From contig CAUYUJ010000681.1 of assembly GCA_963575745.1 (NCBI GenBank), positions 206,084-270,083 of the forward strand: DNA of 64,000 nucleotides, written 5' to 3'. The stretch is from Prorocentrum cordatum (taxonomy: Eukaryota; Sar; Dinophyceae; Prorocentrales; Prorocentraceae). The notes under the pieces are model-generated. The model was given only the letters and a program-made list of their open reading frames with translations. It was not told the origin of the DNA and ran no database searches. How positions within the stretch are numbered: position 1 is the first letter of the stretch; the number at the start of each line of letters is the position of its first letter. The position numbers and the translations under genes are program-made. Positions 1 through 10,865 of this stretch are shown here, one piece after another.

Positions 1-1105
1 CGTCGCACACCCATTCCTGAGACAGTTGTCAACGTGGGCTTGCACGCCAGGCGACATCAGGTAGTCCGCGGCACGCCTGCTGGACCCAGCGGCGTCGGCT
101 TTTTGACGGAGCGGCAAAGAGAAACCGACATCTAGGCGCTCCTCGTCGACGGAAAGGAACGCTAAACATTCTCGAGACCACTGGGACGGGTTGAACGACT
201 GGGACAGCTTGTACAGCGCAGTCGGGTACTCCTGATACACAGACAAACGGGCGACCAGATTGCCCATCGTGGCAAGCATCGAAGTCAAAGCCCTGAGCTG
301 CGGCAACACAGGATCGAAAGGTATGTGAGGAACAATGTTCACCAACGTCCGCCCAGCCTGCTCCTGGAGGCGCCCGCTGCCAAGTTCTACGAGCAACGGG
401 TCGCCTGTCGACGTCTTGGCCGCCATGCTCATGGCGTGATTGGTCACTTGCAGACACAAAGCAGCGATGCGCAGGTCTACTGGTGTGGTTGGCGCTTTCC
501 AGAAAGGACTGAACTGCGTCAATCCTCTTCTGCTGCGCCTGCATCGGTCTGGTGGCGGAGAGCGACCACACATCAACTGGAATTTTGAATAAAGCACACA
601 ACAGCATGGACCGCACGCACGCAGTGAACGTGAAGAAACGGCTTGTTGTCGGATGTTCTTCGACGAGCAAGATCCGCTTCTGCAGCTGGAGGAAAACTTC
701 ACGCCGTAACGTTGGAAGGTCCACGCCATCTGGCGCCGAAGAGCTATGAGCCACCAGCCCGATTCGCACGTTGAGTAACAACACCAACTGATCAGGGACC
801 ACATCAGGACCGTATAGCGACATTAGGTGCCGCACATGTGCGCAGTGCCCCATTGTAGCGGCGGGATCCTCTGGGACGACACGCAGATTGCCAACCACGA
901 ATTTCAGAAGATTGGAGGAGAACTCTTCGTAGTATGAGTTGTGGATGTACTTGTACATCCGCACAACTGCGCCGCAAATAGCGTCACCGTTGACAGGATC
1001 CTTGAGGGCGCGTTGGCAGATGGCGTATTGTATCGCAAGGTTGATTTGGTGAGCGCAACACACCCAAAGCAACATGCTGTACTCCACGCCGCGTTCAAGG
1101 CACAT
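1..1105 (-). pseudogene. Conserved-looking hypothetical protein, frameshifted, 3' end outside window
   Basis: A minus-strand frame reads coherently from a Met at 1105 down to about 480. It contains a Cys/His-containing segment (LLWVCCAHQINLAIQYAICQ) followed by an aromatic-rich stretch (YKYIHNSYYEEF). Near 465-500 the coherent reading moves to another minus frame. That frame (VDLRIAALCLQVTNHAMSMA, then VLPQLRALTSMLATMGNLVA) stays open to base 1, so the gene continues off the left edge. The original frame becomes compositionally random after the switch. A one-base indel explains this most simply; a small intron is the alternative. It resembles multicopy proteins I associate with dinoflagellate genomes, possibly transposase-derived, but I cannot assign a family or function. 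The upstream extension to 1381 has no coherent composition, so I place the start at 1105. Confidence 0.5.
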
Positions 1106-1399
1106 TTTCCTCAGGAGGGGGAATGAATTGCGAATGTCCGGCCCGTGGCCCCCTCCCGTCCCCCTGCGAGTTCGATGGGTCCGCCCCCAAGGATTGTGGA
1201 AGAAAGTCACGGGGCGCTTCTGGAAACCAATCAGCAAAAACACGATGCGATTGCCGAGACAAAGACCCAAACATGAAGATCGGTTGCCACTTCTCCCCCC
1301 GCCCCTTCGGGCGGCCGAACGAAACCGTAGCACGAATTCGAAGACCGAGCTAAAGATTACCCTCGGAAACCCACAAATCATTATACTGGAGGGGATGGG

Positions 1400-1800
1400 G
1401 ATTTATTGACCCCTCCCCGGCTGTTCCCGAATAGCCGTTTGCATGCGGCGAGGTTGGTCGGCACGGCGTCGCCCGTAAGTCCAACCTGCCACGTGGGCTG
1501 GAAGTGGTCTAAGGCGTTCATGCTGCAGTCCCCCCTCTTCCCCTCACGGGGGGGTTGGAGTCCCGAAGTGCACCAAGATATTCTGCAGATCGCGGACTTG
1601 TTCTCATGAGCGGTGGAGGTCAGGAGGACGTGCACGAGGAAGGGGGGCAGGAGAAAGGAAAACTTGTGTTCCGAAGCAGTGGCGACACATGCATTAACAA
1701 ATCCTCTGGCCTAGGCCATACAGTCTTGGTGCACTTCGGCCCCCTAAATGCAAAAAATAATGAAACGGACATGGAGGAATGATAATTCAGCCCCATTGGC
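1400..1800. other. Anonymous sequence, no gene recognised
   Basis: Only short, mutually overlapping open frames occur. No repeat period and no recognisable motif were seen. Confidence 0.4.
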
Positions 1801-1912
1801 GGGCTGCTACGCCAGAAAGGGCCTCGGATTAAGCCGGATTAGGCGGGATTGAATGGAATCAAGCGGGATTAAGCAGGATTCAACGGGATTGAGCTGGCTT
1901 CAGCCGTCCCCT
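1800..1912 (+). repeat. GGATT-rich short repeat element, copy 1
   Basis: About eight GGATT or close variants occur at 10-12 base spacing (GGATTAAGC, GGGATTGAAT, GGGATTGAGC), ending in GGCTTCAGC. A related element with the same ending lies at 43625-43745. Confidence 0.55.
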
Positions 1913-2040
1913 TTCTGGGCGCCGTGCACGCCAGGGGAACGGGGCTTCAACCCGACTCCCCACGGGGCCGAAGGCTGGCCACCGCGGGCCGGGCTGGCCA
2001 GTAGGCGCCTCGCCAGCAGGAGGCGTGCAGACAGAGCAGC

Positions 2041-2640
2041 CGTCGCAGGAGGAAGAGGGGGAGGGGGAGGGGGAGGGGGAGGACGAGGAGGAAAGAGGAG
2101 GAGGAGGAAGGAGGAGGAGGAGGAGGAGGAGGAGAGGGGGAGGAGGAGCAGGAGGAGCAGGAGGAGGAGGAGGAGGAGGAAGAGGAGGAGGGAGGAGGAG
2201 TGGGAGGATGAGGAGAGGAGAGGGAGAAGGCGGAGGAGGATGAGGAGGGGGAGGAGGAGGAGGAGGAGGAGGAGGAGGAGGAGGAGGGAGGAGGAGGAGG
2301 AGGAGGAGGAGGAGGAGGAGGGGGAGGAGGCGGAGCAGCACGAAGAGGAGGAGAGGAAAAGGAGGAGGAGGAGGAGGAGGGAGGAGGAGGACGACGAGGA
2401 CGAGGGGAAGGAGGAGGAGGAGCAAGAGCAGCAGGAGCAGGAGGAAGAGGAGGAGGAGAAGGAGGAGGAGGAGGAGGAGGAGGAGGAGGAGGAGGGGAAG
2501 GACGACGAGGATTTTTCGCGGAGTTCTCGAAGGTCAACGACCAAGGAGGAGGAGGAGGAGGAGGAGGAGGAGGAGGAGGAGGAGGAGGACGACGACGACG
2601 ACGAGGACGAGGAGGAGGAGGAGGAGGACAGGACAGGACA
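2041..2640 (+). repeat. Long homopurine (GGA)n microsatellite
   Basis: About 600 bases of nearly pure G/A on the plus strand, mostly GGA with GAC and CAG interruptions toward 2380-2430 and 2585-2630. All six frames are open or nearly so, giving Glu/Arg/Gly-rich or Leu/Ser/Pro-rich pseudo-proteins that should not be annotated as genes. Homopurine mirror-symmetric tracts of this length can form triplex DNA. Confidence 0.9.
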
Positions 2641-2830
2641 TCCGCATTAAAGGGTCCAACGTCAAACACCTACGCTGGTGCCTTGCGCGCTGCTGGCAAA
2701 ATCTCCTGCGATTGGTTGTGCAACGGCCCTGGCTTCTCACTAGGGCCAGAAGGGGCACGCCCCGTTGCTCAAGGAGTGAACTTTGAGGTGGACACGCATG
2801 AGCGGCTCGCTACCCTACGATTGCGAATCC

Positions 2831-2874
2831 CTGGAGGAGGAGGAGGAGGAGGAGGAGGAGGAGGAGGAGGAGGA
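2831..2874 (+). repeat. (GGA)n microsatellite
   Basis: A short pure GGA run of about 14 units, separate from the preceding long tract. Confidence 0.9.
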
Positions 2875-3286
2875 TGTTCCCAGCATCTCTCCCCGATGGC
2901 GTGATCAGGGGAAGTCGCCTGCGCGTCGCTGCTGGACGCGTCGGTGTCGATGCGCGAAGCGTTAATGATAAATGCGCCAAGCGCACGACGACATCTGGCC
3001 CGACGCCTTCCCGAACAGTCCTCAATATGTCATCCACGACCAACCTGAGGATGGCGCCAGAATACGACGCCCGAAACTGGGCGCCCAACAATAAGCAAAA
3101 CGCAAAACAACGCACGCAATGCAAAAACATGTGTTTCATGTCGCCTGGGGTGGCGGCGCTGGATATGGAAGTTTTGAAAGCGGAATCTGCTGTCTGACGA
3201 CCAGGGGGCTGCTTGCCACAAGCCGCCCACGCCGGCCACACGCAGGAAAAAATGCGCCATGGTCGCCCCCCCCAACAAAAACGTTC

Positions 3287-3682
3287 CTAATCCAGCGCCG
3301 CCGCCACGCCACTGAAGCACCAGAGGGCATAGGCGATGCTGGCTGCGTCCTTCCGCTGCAGCGGCTGCAGCTCTACGTAGAATTCCTGCGTGCGTCCTCC
3401 GATTGTTACCGATACGCAATTGTTCTGAATTTTTGCAGCGCGTCCGCGAGCAAGGCGTCGGCCAATCGGGATCGCAGCCACTCCGTCTGGGACTGCCGTG
3501 CTGTAGGACTTCAACCTTGGGGACACAAGGGTGCGCCGAGGGGGCGCCGTTGCGTCGCGCCCGTAGCCCCCCTGTGTTTTCGGGGGTGGGCAATTCGATA
3601 GGCATGTGGTTTGGGGGAGGTTGGGCGCGCCCTCGGCAGACCTCATGGCCGCCTCGTCGTGCGTGTGGGTTATGTAGACCAC
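3287..3682 (-). CDS. Possible coding exon, hypothetical
   Basis: The minus-strand frame has a protein-like middle part (IPIGRRLARGRAAKIQNNCV, then EFYVELQPLQRKDAASIAYA) unlike the surrounding low-complexity frames. It lies downstream, on the same strand, of the better supported frame at 4171-4794, so both could be exons of one gene or pieces of one dead element. No family was recognised and splice sites were not resolved. Confidence 0.22.
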   Translation of the reverse strand: MVYITHTHDEAAMRSAEGAPNLPQTTCLSNCPPPKTQGGYGRDATAPPRRTLVSPRLKSYSTAVPDGVAAIPIGRRLARGRAAKIQNNCVSVTIGGRTQEFYVELQPLQRKDAASIAYALWCFSGVAAALD

Positions 3683-3824
3683 GCATTCAGGATCTGCACG
3701 CGCAGCGCGCGCTAATTCATCCCTCGCCGGCTCGGGATTGCATCGCCAGCGAAGCCCAGGACTCGCGCGCCGCTTGTTCCCTATATCACAATTCTACAAA
3801 GCTCGCTTTATGAATGCTGCCGTG

Positions 3825-4111
3825 CTATATCAAAAACGCACAGTTTGCGACCTGGCAACCCCATGGATAGATGAGAAGAACAAGTGGAGCGCGAGGCCAA
3901 ACACACGCATCATCCTGGTTTTGACGAGTCCCGTAGGTCCTGTTGAACTGTTTAATGAGCTGGGCGAAACAATCCCGAGCGCGACGCACCGACGATACAC
4001 CCAACGCATGTGTTTCGACTTGTTGGAAATCCGCCCGCCCTTCCACAGAGCGTTCACCGAGGCCTCGGTCGGTAAATCCATTTGTGCGCTTTTAAAAAAC
4101 ATGGCCAACAA
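3825..4111 (-). CDS. Possible coding exon, hypothetical
   Basis: Two overlapping minus-strand frames share this stretch. One reads ...FKSAQMDLPTEASVNALW and the other ...QLIKQFNRTYGTRQNQDD. Either may continue the gene fragment at 4171-4794. I cannot decide the frame, and the region may be intronic or decayed. Confidence 0.15.
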
Positions 4112-4170
4112 CTTTTCCTTCCCCAGGAGGCGCCCAGAGAATCGCGCAAATGTTCAGTGGGAGCCGAAAA

Positions 4171-4794
4171 CTACGCGGCACGTGTCAGGCGGGCAAGTCG
4201 CCAGATGACCAGATCGGAACAAAAACTGGCGACGTCCCTGAGTGGCATGTTCGGTGGAGACAGCCCAGCTCGGAGAAGCCACATCTCCCGAAGGCGTCCC
4301 GCAAGACGAGAACCGCTCAGTTCAACATCGAGTTTCTCCTGAAGGTTCGCCCGTTGTTTGATCTGATATGCCAGCTTCATTTGCAGTCGGTGGCGAGCCG
4401 CTGGCGTGAAGAGATCATCGCGGCGGCCGCCCACGTTCCTGGGAAGAATCCACAAAGTCTGGGCACCCGACTTCCCCCCATTTGAATACAGGAGGGAAGC
4501 CTGCGCAGAAACGCGCTTACGCACCACAGCCGTGCCTTGCCAAAACCACCAAGGCCCAATAGCCAGGACAGTCTGACACTGGCGGCGGTGCACAGGCGCC
4601 TCCTGCAAAGCAGGACAAGGGAAAACTAGGAAAGACATTTGACAGGCTCGATTCCGTGCTTCTGCTGCGCCCTCATCGGCGATGGCGGCATGCAAAGCAA
4701 GCGCACTCGCCCGCGTCCGAGGCCATTGCTCGGCGTCCGGGGACGCGAGAAACTCACGGACAGCAGAGTACAGCTTCAACCGCGAGGCCGCCAT
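4171..4794 (-). CDS. Hypothetical protein, 207 codons, protein-like composition
   Basis: The frame starts at a Met (MAASRLKLYSAVREFLASPD) and keeps balanced amino-acid composition for about 160 residues. It includes an aromatic segment (AIGPWWFWQGTAVVRKRVSA) and a charged helical segment (ARHRLQMKLAYQIKQRANLQ). This is strikingly different from the repeat-derived frames elsewhere. The last 40 residues look less convincing and may be past a splice donor. I do not recognise a family. It could be a host gene exon, or part of a multicopy dinoflagellate protein or element together with the fragments at 3287-4111. Transcript evidence would decide. Confidence 0.42.
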   Translation of the reverse strand: MAASRLKLYSAVREFLASPDAEQWPRTRASALALHAAIADEGAAEARNRACQMSFLVFPCPALQEAPVHRRQCQTVLAIGPWWFWQGTAVVRKRVSAQASLLYSNGGKSGAQTLWILPRNVGGRRDDLFTPAARHRLQMKLAYQIKQRANLQEKLDVELSGSRLAGRLREMWLLRAGLSPPNMPLRDVASFCSDLVIWRLARLTRAA

Positions 4795-5107
4795 CCCTTC
4801 TGCGATCGAAGAAAGGTTGATTCACACCGCGACCAACAATGAAACAACACCGCTGGGGCACAGAGCCAAATCTCGAATGAAGAGGCGACATAAGCCGACG
4901 ACCACGACGACAATGAGGACAACGACGGCGGAGTAGCAAAAACATGAATTACAAGCGTGTGGTTGGATAGCACGTTCAGTCCTGGAAAACCGAATAGCGC
5001 TAACCAAAGCTCTTAGGGAGGCCCGCCGCGGGCTGACGAAGCCACTCCTGTATCGTCCCCCCGTACCCCATATCCATCCTCCCTCTCTCCCCTGTCGTCC
5101 TTCTCCA

Positions 5108-5419
5108 CATGTTCCCCCTCCCCCCCCCGTCTTCCTCCTCTTCCTCATGCTCTTCGTCCTCTTCCTCCGCCTCATCTTCCTCCTCCTCCTCCTCCTCCTC
5201 CTCCTCCTCCTCCTCCTCCTCCTCCTCCTCCTCCTCCTCTTCGTCCTCCCTCATCCGCTCATCCTCCTCCCCCTCCGCCTCCCTCTCCCCATCCTTTTCC
5301 TCCTCCTCCTCCTCCTCCTCCTCCTCCTCCTCATCATCCTCATCCTCATCCTCATCCTCATCCTCATCCTCATCCTCATCCTCATCCTCATCCTCATCCT
5401 CATCCTCATCCTCATCTCA

Positions 5420-5458
<39 letters not shown>

Positions 5459-5515
5459 GTCCTCTTCCTCCTCCTGCTCTTCCTCCTCCTTCTCCTCCTC
5501 TTCCTCGGCCTCCGC
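5108..5515 (-). repeat. Polypyrimidine microsatellite block: (TCC)n, (CTCATC)n, (ATC)n
   Basis: On the plus strand this is (TCC)n from 5108 to about 5330, then a clean CTCATC hexamer array (about 5335-5418), an ATC trinucleotide run (5421-5456), and TCC again. Ser- and Leu-rich open frames here are artefacts of the repeat. Confidence 0.9.
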
Positions 5516-5603
5516 AAGAACTCGGCCATGTAGCGGCGCGAGAGAACTGGGGCATGGAACAGGCCGCAGGATCAGGATAATGTAACAACTAAACAGAATC
5601 CCC

Positions 5604-5690
5604 CTCCTCATCCTTCCCCTCCTCCTCCTCCTCCTCCTCCTCCTCCTCCTCCTCCTCTTGCCCTTCCTCCTCCCCATCTTCCACATCATC
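5604..5690 (-). repeat. (TCC)n microsatellite
   Basis: Nearly pure TCC on the plus strand. Confidence 0.9.
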
Positions 5691-5824
5691 CTACGCTTAC
5701 CCCACTCCCCGTCTTCTGCGCTGCTTCTCGCATGACTCTGGGGAGGGAAGTGTTTCGACACCGCTCTCGAGGATCGCGGCCTCCGCTGGGAGAGCCGCAA
5801 TCGACTACCCCAGCCCCCTCCTGC

Positions 5825-5930
5825 TCCACGAAGCCCCCAAGAGCTCACCAAGAGGCCTCAGAGGCCCCCAAGACGCCGTCAAGGACTCCCAAGAGGCCCC
5901 CCAGAGGCCCCAAAGACCGCTCGAGGGCCA
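5825..5930 (+). repeat. CCCAAGAGG-type low-complexity segment
   Basis: Repeated AAG-AGG/C-rich words (CCCCCAAGAG, CCCAAGAGGCC) at irregular 10-20 base spacing. Member of the dispersed family seen at 27820-28420, 44900-45400, 46640-48300, 53540-54680 and 57720-58330. Confidence 0.6.
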
Positions 5931-5967
5931 GCTGAATGAGCGAAGCAAAAAACTAAGTAAGCATCAT

Positions 5968-6470
5968 CCCCCTCCTCCACCTCTCTCTTCTTCTCCTCCT
6001 TCTCCTCCTCCTCCTCCTCCTCCGTTTCCTCCTCCCTCCTCCTCCTCCTCCTCCTCCTCCTCCTCCTCCTCCTCCTCCTCCTCCTCCTCCTCCTCCTCCT
6101 CCTCCTCCTCCTCCCTCCCTCTCCTCCGTCTCATCCTCCGCCTCCTCATCATCCTCCCCCCCCAGGCCTCCTCCTCTCCATCCTGTTCCTCCTGCTCCTG
6201 CTCCTCTTGCTCCTGTTCCTTTTCCTCGCCCTCCTCCTTCTCCTCCTCCTCTTGTCCCTCCCCAGGGGTCTCACACATCCCAGCGCCCTGCAACTGCTGG
6301 CCCCATTTTCGGGGTGAGGGAAGGAAGGACGGGGACGGCACGGAGCGGGGGAAGAGAGGAGGAGGAGGAGGAGGAGGAGGAAGAGGAGGAGGAGGAGGAG
6401 GTGGAGGAGGACAAGGAGGAGGAGGAGAAGGAGGATGAGGAAGAGGAGAAGGAGGCGGATGGGGGAGAAT
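5968..6470. repeat. Inverted pair of microsatellites: (TCC)n then (GGA)n
   Basis: A polypyrimidine TCC tract (about 5968-6260) is followed after about 90 bases of unique sequence by a polypurine GGA tract (about 6355-6470). The two are complementary and could pair as one long imperfect hairpin. Confidence 0.85.
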
Positions 6471-6510
6471 GACGACTTGAGGTGTATGGCTTGGGGGCGC
6501 CTGCACCCCG

Positions 6511-8230
6511 TTAGTGGGCCCATTTGCCTGGGACTGCATCTTTTACGGCACGGTGGCCAGCAGGGGAAGGAGGTGGAGGAGGACGACGAACTCGCACTGA
6601 TTTGCGGGGCGCCCAAGCGAGCCAAGCTGCACATGCAAACGCGATCCCGCCCACGCTGTAGCCTGACAGGCGAAGGCGCGCACAGACAAATGCATAGGCG
6701 AATCGAGGCCACCACTGCACAGACAGCAACAGCGAAAGGCGCAGAACACCCTGCACATGTAGAGGCGAAACCGCACGACGTACAGCGACAGGCGGCGTCA
6801 GCAACGTAGCTGTCCAACAGGGGGCGCGGGGCGCAAGAGGAACACGACCCTCCGCGCCCCGACGAAAACGGGCAGGGTAAAGTCTCCAATGCGCCCCGCG
6901 ACAACACTAGGAAGCACGAGCCCCTTCCACGCACCAGGGCCGCCAGGCGGCCCCCACCGACGTTGTGGCAGGACGGGGGGCCACAAGATAGCGGGCCAGG
7001 CGACACGGGCGAAGCCTGAGCCAGTAGACGCAGGCGCGCCACGTTGCCACCGGACTAGCTCACGGCTTATATTTTGGATCGAGGTGAGTTGGTTTTGCCG
7101 CGTCGGGGCATTGGGAGACAACCCAATGCATTCGGCGCGAAGCTTCGTCGCCAAGTCGGCAGGCCTGGTTGCCCTGACCTGCGGGCCACGCGACAGATGC
7201 TCCTCGAAACGATTTCGAAGCAGCAGTGCCGCGTTGGTGCCACGCCGAGCCCCTCCCGACAAAGTGAAGAGAACATCTGAGCCAGAAAGCGGTAACTTTT
7301 GCGAGCCACTCAATCAACGCGAACGGATTTCAGACGCACAGAAAAAACAGAATAGCACATAATCCAGTAACAGATTTGCGTTGATGATGAAAATAACTCT
7401 CTAGCTTGGCACGCACAAGAAATGGGAATGCGAAGGGGGTGTCCTTCCCAAGTGACTCAGAAGGCGAGGGGGCTTCGGAGAAACCGTGTAGCAGTCTCCG
7501 AATCCACAGAACGCTTTTCAAAAGGCCGAAAGGCTTCGAAGAAGCTCCGCCGCCTTCTGAGACGGCCTGCCCCCTCTCACTTCCCCCCTTTCGGCGCGCC
7601 GCCGGGCAACGTCCACCCCTAGTCTGTCTGCCCCTGTCCGCTTCGCTGTGGCCGGGCCCGTGCAATTTGAATTTGCTGAATCTGCTGGACGCGCTGCTCC
7701 GCAGAAGCCTAACGATGGGCGAGCAGGCCTGAAATACGGAAGACACATGTGCCGCTGAGGCAAGCCACTCAGAGAAGCCCGTTCTCGTGCTCAGCCACTG
7801 TTCTCGACCACGCGCAAGAGGTATCCAGTTCCCCAGACCGCGGTCCACCACGAAGCGGCGCAAGGAGCTCTCCCACTATATCCAACATTTCTTGGGCGGC
7901 TTCGTAAGCCCGCCTGATCCGGACTGTCTGCAAGTGGCCGACCATTCGGCGTCCCGCCATGTGGTCACGCGCCACACCACTCTGGATATGCTCATTCGCG
8001 TAACATGCTATGCCGATGCCTACTGTCTCGCGGCACGCGTCCAGCCCCGCTGGCGGACACCGGCGCTTCGCGCTTCCGTCCAACCTCTGCGCGTCACTCT
8101 CTGGACCCATTGATGCTGCTGCTTTCCAAGCGCTCAATAGAAGCCACAAGTGCCACGGATCATCTAGCTGTGGGAAGACTGCGTGAATCTCAATTATTCC
8201 GCCCTTGACGTCCATGCGTGAGCTCCGCAT
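6511..8230 (-). other. Possible decayed coding fragments, minus strand
   Basis: Several minus-strand frames have non-repetitive, protein-like stretches: 6798-7313 (LLLRNRFEEHLSRGPQVRAT), 7660-7863 (RGLGNWIPLARGREQWLSTR) and 7769-8060 (YEAAQEMLDIVGELLAPLRG). They overlap in different frames without a single open path. This fits a multi-exon gene or a frameshifted retroelement remnant. No motif assigns them. Confidence 0.18.
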
Positions 8231-8900
8231 AACACGCGGCTGCCCACCGATGAATCAAATAGGCGGCTTTCTTCTTTCTGGATAAGGCCTCGCTGATTAG
8301 AACGCGCATATTTGCCAATGGGTTCCGCCATGCGGCCACTCTTCGTTACATCTCCACGGGCCCGACATCTACCAGCGGGAACACCGTGCCCAAGACGTCA
8401 GACTATATCCCTCAAGCCCCATGTACAATGAGAACCTTTCGGTCCACTCCACGTTGCCGCGCGGGGTCCGACCCATATTATTTGTCTGCGCCTTGCACTT
8501 CGCGGGGTGAAGCTGCAAAACGCGCTCGTTGCGCGCGCCTCGAAGCATTCATTCGCTTGAGGGACACCCAGCTTCCTACAAGCAGCGTCGCGCCACATGT
8601 AAAAAAAAGCGCCACGCGCGTCAAAGCCTCCCCCACCCAGTCTGACCTCTGGCCCACTGGCCTGGCCTGCCGTACATGCGGCGCTGCCAAGCATGATTCG
8701 CCTCCTCGAGCACCTGGTTCATCATAAGATTGAACAGCCCCAAGCTCGGACAACCTTTTCGCGGGCTGGGAGAAGCGCCAGGGGCTAGGCTGCGCTGGTC
8801 TTTGTGGTGCGCTCCCTTTGGGCCCTCATCATCTTGCGTGGTGAGTGCCTGGCGACTGTTGTCCCTCAGTGGTGCTTTCTACACACCCTGTCGTTCGCCT
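8231..8900. other. Anonymous sequence
   Basis: No coherent frame, period or motif was found before the retroelement that begins near 9100. Confidence 0.4.
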
Positions 8901-9111
8901 CCGTCCTGGTTTTCGCGGTGGGCCAGATGAAGGTCGACATAACTAAATCTGTCTTATCACTGCAGTCCCCCCGCGGAGACATGCCGCTCAACGTGGCCCA
9001 GGTTTGCATCATCTCCGTGCTTCCCCCAATGGGAGAGATCGAGCGCAAATTCGTCACCGTTATCGGCCCAGTCGCCGAAAGGTGCTTGGAGTTGGAGCCC
9101 CGTTTCCAGTG

Positions 9112-9800
9112 ATGACTTGCAACGCAGCTGGTTTAGACTCGCGTTACGACACTCAGGGGAAGCTGGAGGCAACCCTTCGGCATGGCATTTCCAGGCCCGG
9201 AATGCAGATGCCACAGTTCTTAATGAGCTACGCGACAGTTCTGGGGGCACGAGGATGGTACTTACTATCACGGCGCGGCAATCATGGGAAAATGCCAGGT
9301 GCGCATGTGTACGTTTCAATGCTCTTCGCTTCTCGCTGAATTTCTGGTTCCTGGGGCTGGACCAGACTGTCGCAATGGTGCCATCGTATCTCCTGACGGG
9401 TGCGACGAGGGAGGAGTCTCAAGTTGCATGCTCATCTACATGAGGGGAGTCATCGCCAGCTCTGGGCGATTGGAACGCGCACATCGGCACCGACAAGGGC
9501 GGGCAGGGAGGGATCGGCACACATCTTCTATCGCAGCGCACAGCGGACTCCTGTCGGAGCATGCGTACTTGGCTGGAGAAGCCGTCGTTGTATAACGTCG
9601 GCTCGTGCCACAGGGTCCGGTATCGTGGCACATGGCCCCACAATAACCTAACATATTGCGAGATCGATGACGCCCTGGCTACCCCTCACACGGCTTCAGC
9701 GGTCAAGCACATCAGCACGCGCGCCATGCCATGTCGGGCCATCGGTGCAAAGTGCGTGACATGGCGTTCTCCCAGGAGGCGTCGGGGCCCCGGCGTCGAG
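9112..9800 (+). pseudogene. EEP endonuclease domain of the retrotransposon
   Basis: An N-terminal motif MTCNAAGL occurs at 9112, matching the EEP pattern in which an Asn follows the first strand. The diagnostic GDWNAHIG lies at 9465-9488, RGTWPHNNLTYCEID about 50 codons later, and an SGHR segment in the next frame (after about 9731) stands where the catalytic His of EEP nucleases is expected. In the family this domain nicks target DNA to prime reverse transcription. The frames of the first motif, of GDWN and of SGHR all differ, so the domain is broken. Confidence 0.75.
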
Positions 9801-10229
9801 CACGTAAAAATCGGCTCCAAGCTCGTGACGCACAGCGCAATCTCACCCAGCAAGCCAAATGTCGTTCTCTGCTCCATGGCAACATGCGGGGCCCCACTCC
9901 CCAGGCCAAGGCTGCCCGGCAGGCGTTTTCGGACCTCTTGGACACCAAAGTGGCGCAGCATCTGCAGACCCGGATTGGAGTGCACCACGCCCGCCTGGAT
10001 ATCCCTGACGCGCCTCGGGCCCAGATGGAGACCCTCCTGCGCCAGGTCTCGGTCAGAGGCCCATTCCCCACCAGTTCAGAAAACTGCCACATCTTCGTGG
10101 GCGGGAAGCTGGGACAGGCGGATCGCCAGGAGGCTGGGGAGTACTCGTCGCTCGGGAAGAAGGCGCTGATGTACAGGCGTTGGAAATCCTCCCATGCGCC
10201 AAGGCACACCTGGTGGATCTTCGCCCCCG

Positions 10230-10612
10230 TTTTCCTTCACCCTACCTTCTCTCGTACGGGCCTGTACAATGCGATGGGTCACACCCGCGCTTCTTCGGCG
10301 CCGCGGCACGCACGAACAACGCGGGGGAGATGCATGCACAGAGCATAGATTTGCTGTTCCTTCTAGCCAAATCTGACGCGCATCCTGCTACCATGTACTA
10401 CGACTCGTCCTACGCGGCGCAGACGGCGCTGGGTTAATGGCAGCCCCGGGCCAACACGGATCAGGCCCGAGCCCTGCGTCAGCTATTCCAGAGGGCCAGT
10501 GGCTCCCGTCCTCTTCGAGAGGTTCACGCTCCTTCGCACGTGGGGGTCCTAGGCAAAGAGGTGGTAGACAGAGCGGCCACCCTGGGCCAGCAAGGGCGCG
10601 TTTTTCTGTCGG
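10230..10612 (+). pseudogene. RNase H domain of the retrotransposon
   Basis: The acidic catalytic set of RNase H can be laid out: Asp in QCDGS (10272-10274), Glu in NNAGEMHA (10327-10329), Asp in YYDSSYAA (10400-10402). After a frame switch at the stop near 10437 comes a SHVGVLGKEVVDRAA segment that corresponds to the usual GH..GNE.AD ending (Asp at 10567-10569). The TNN.GE and YDS.YA contexts are typical of type 1 RNase H. It would degrade the RNA strand of the RNA/DNA hybrid. It lies between the EEP and RT domains. Confidence 0.72.
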
Positions 10613-10865
10613 ATCCTGTTCAGGCTGCACTAGTGCAATCCCGCAGCGAGCGCCGGGGCAACCAAGGCATATGGTTACGTGGAAAAGGCCCTGCTGATCG
10701 TTCCACAACTTCCAGTCGTGCTCGGGGGCGTTCTATTGCGAAGTGTCCGTGGGCGCGGTGTGACGCGCGCGCACTTTCGATGGTGACGTCGGAGGAAATC
10801 TTGGGGAGGCAGGAGAGGAATATGAAGGGGGGGCGTCGTGCAGGGAGGAGGGCAAAGGGGACGTC

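Noticed and set aside
1853-2650. 265-codon Glu/Arg-rich frame and its Leu/Ser/Pro-rich antisense frames
   Set aside because: Entirely produced by the GGA microsatellite; all frames are open for the same reason.
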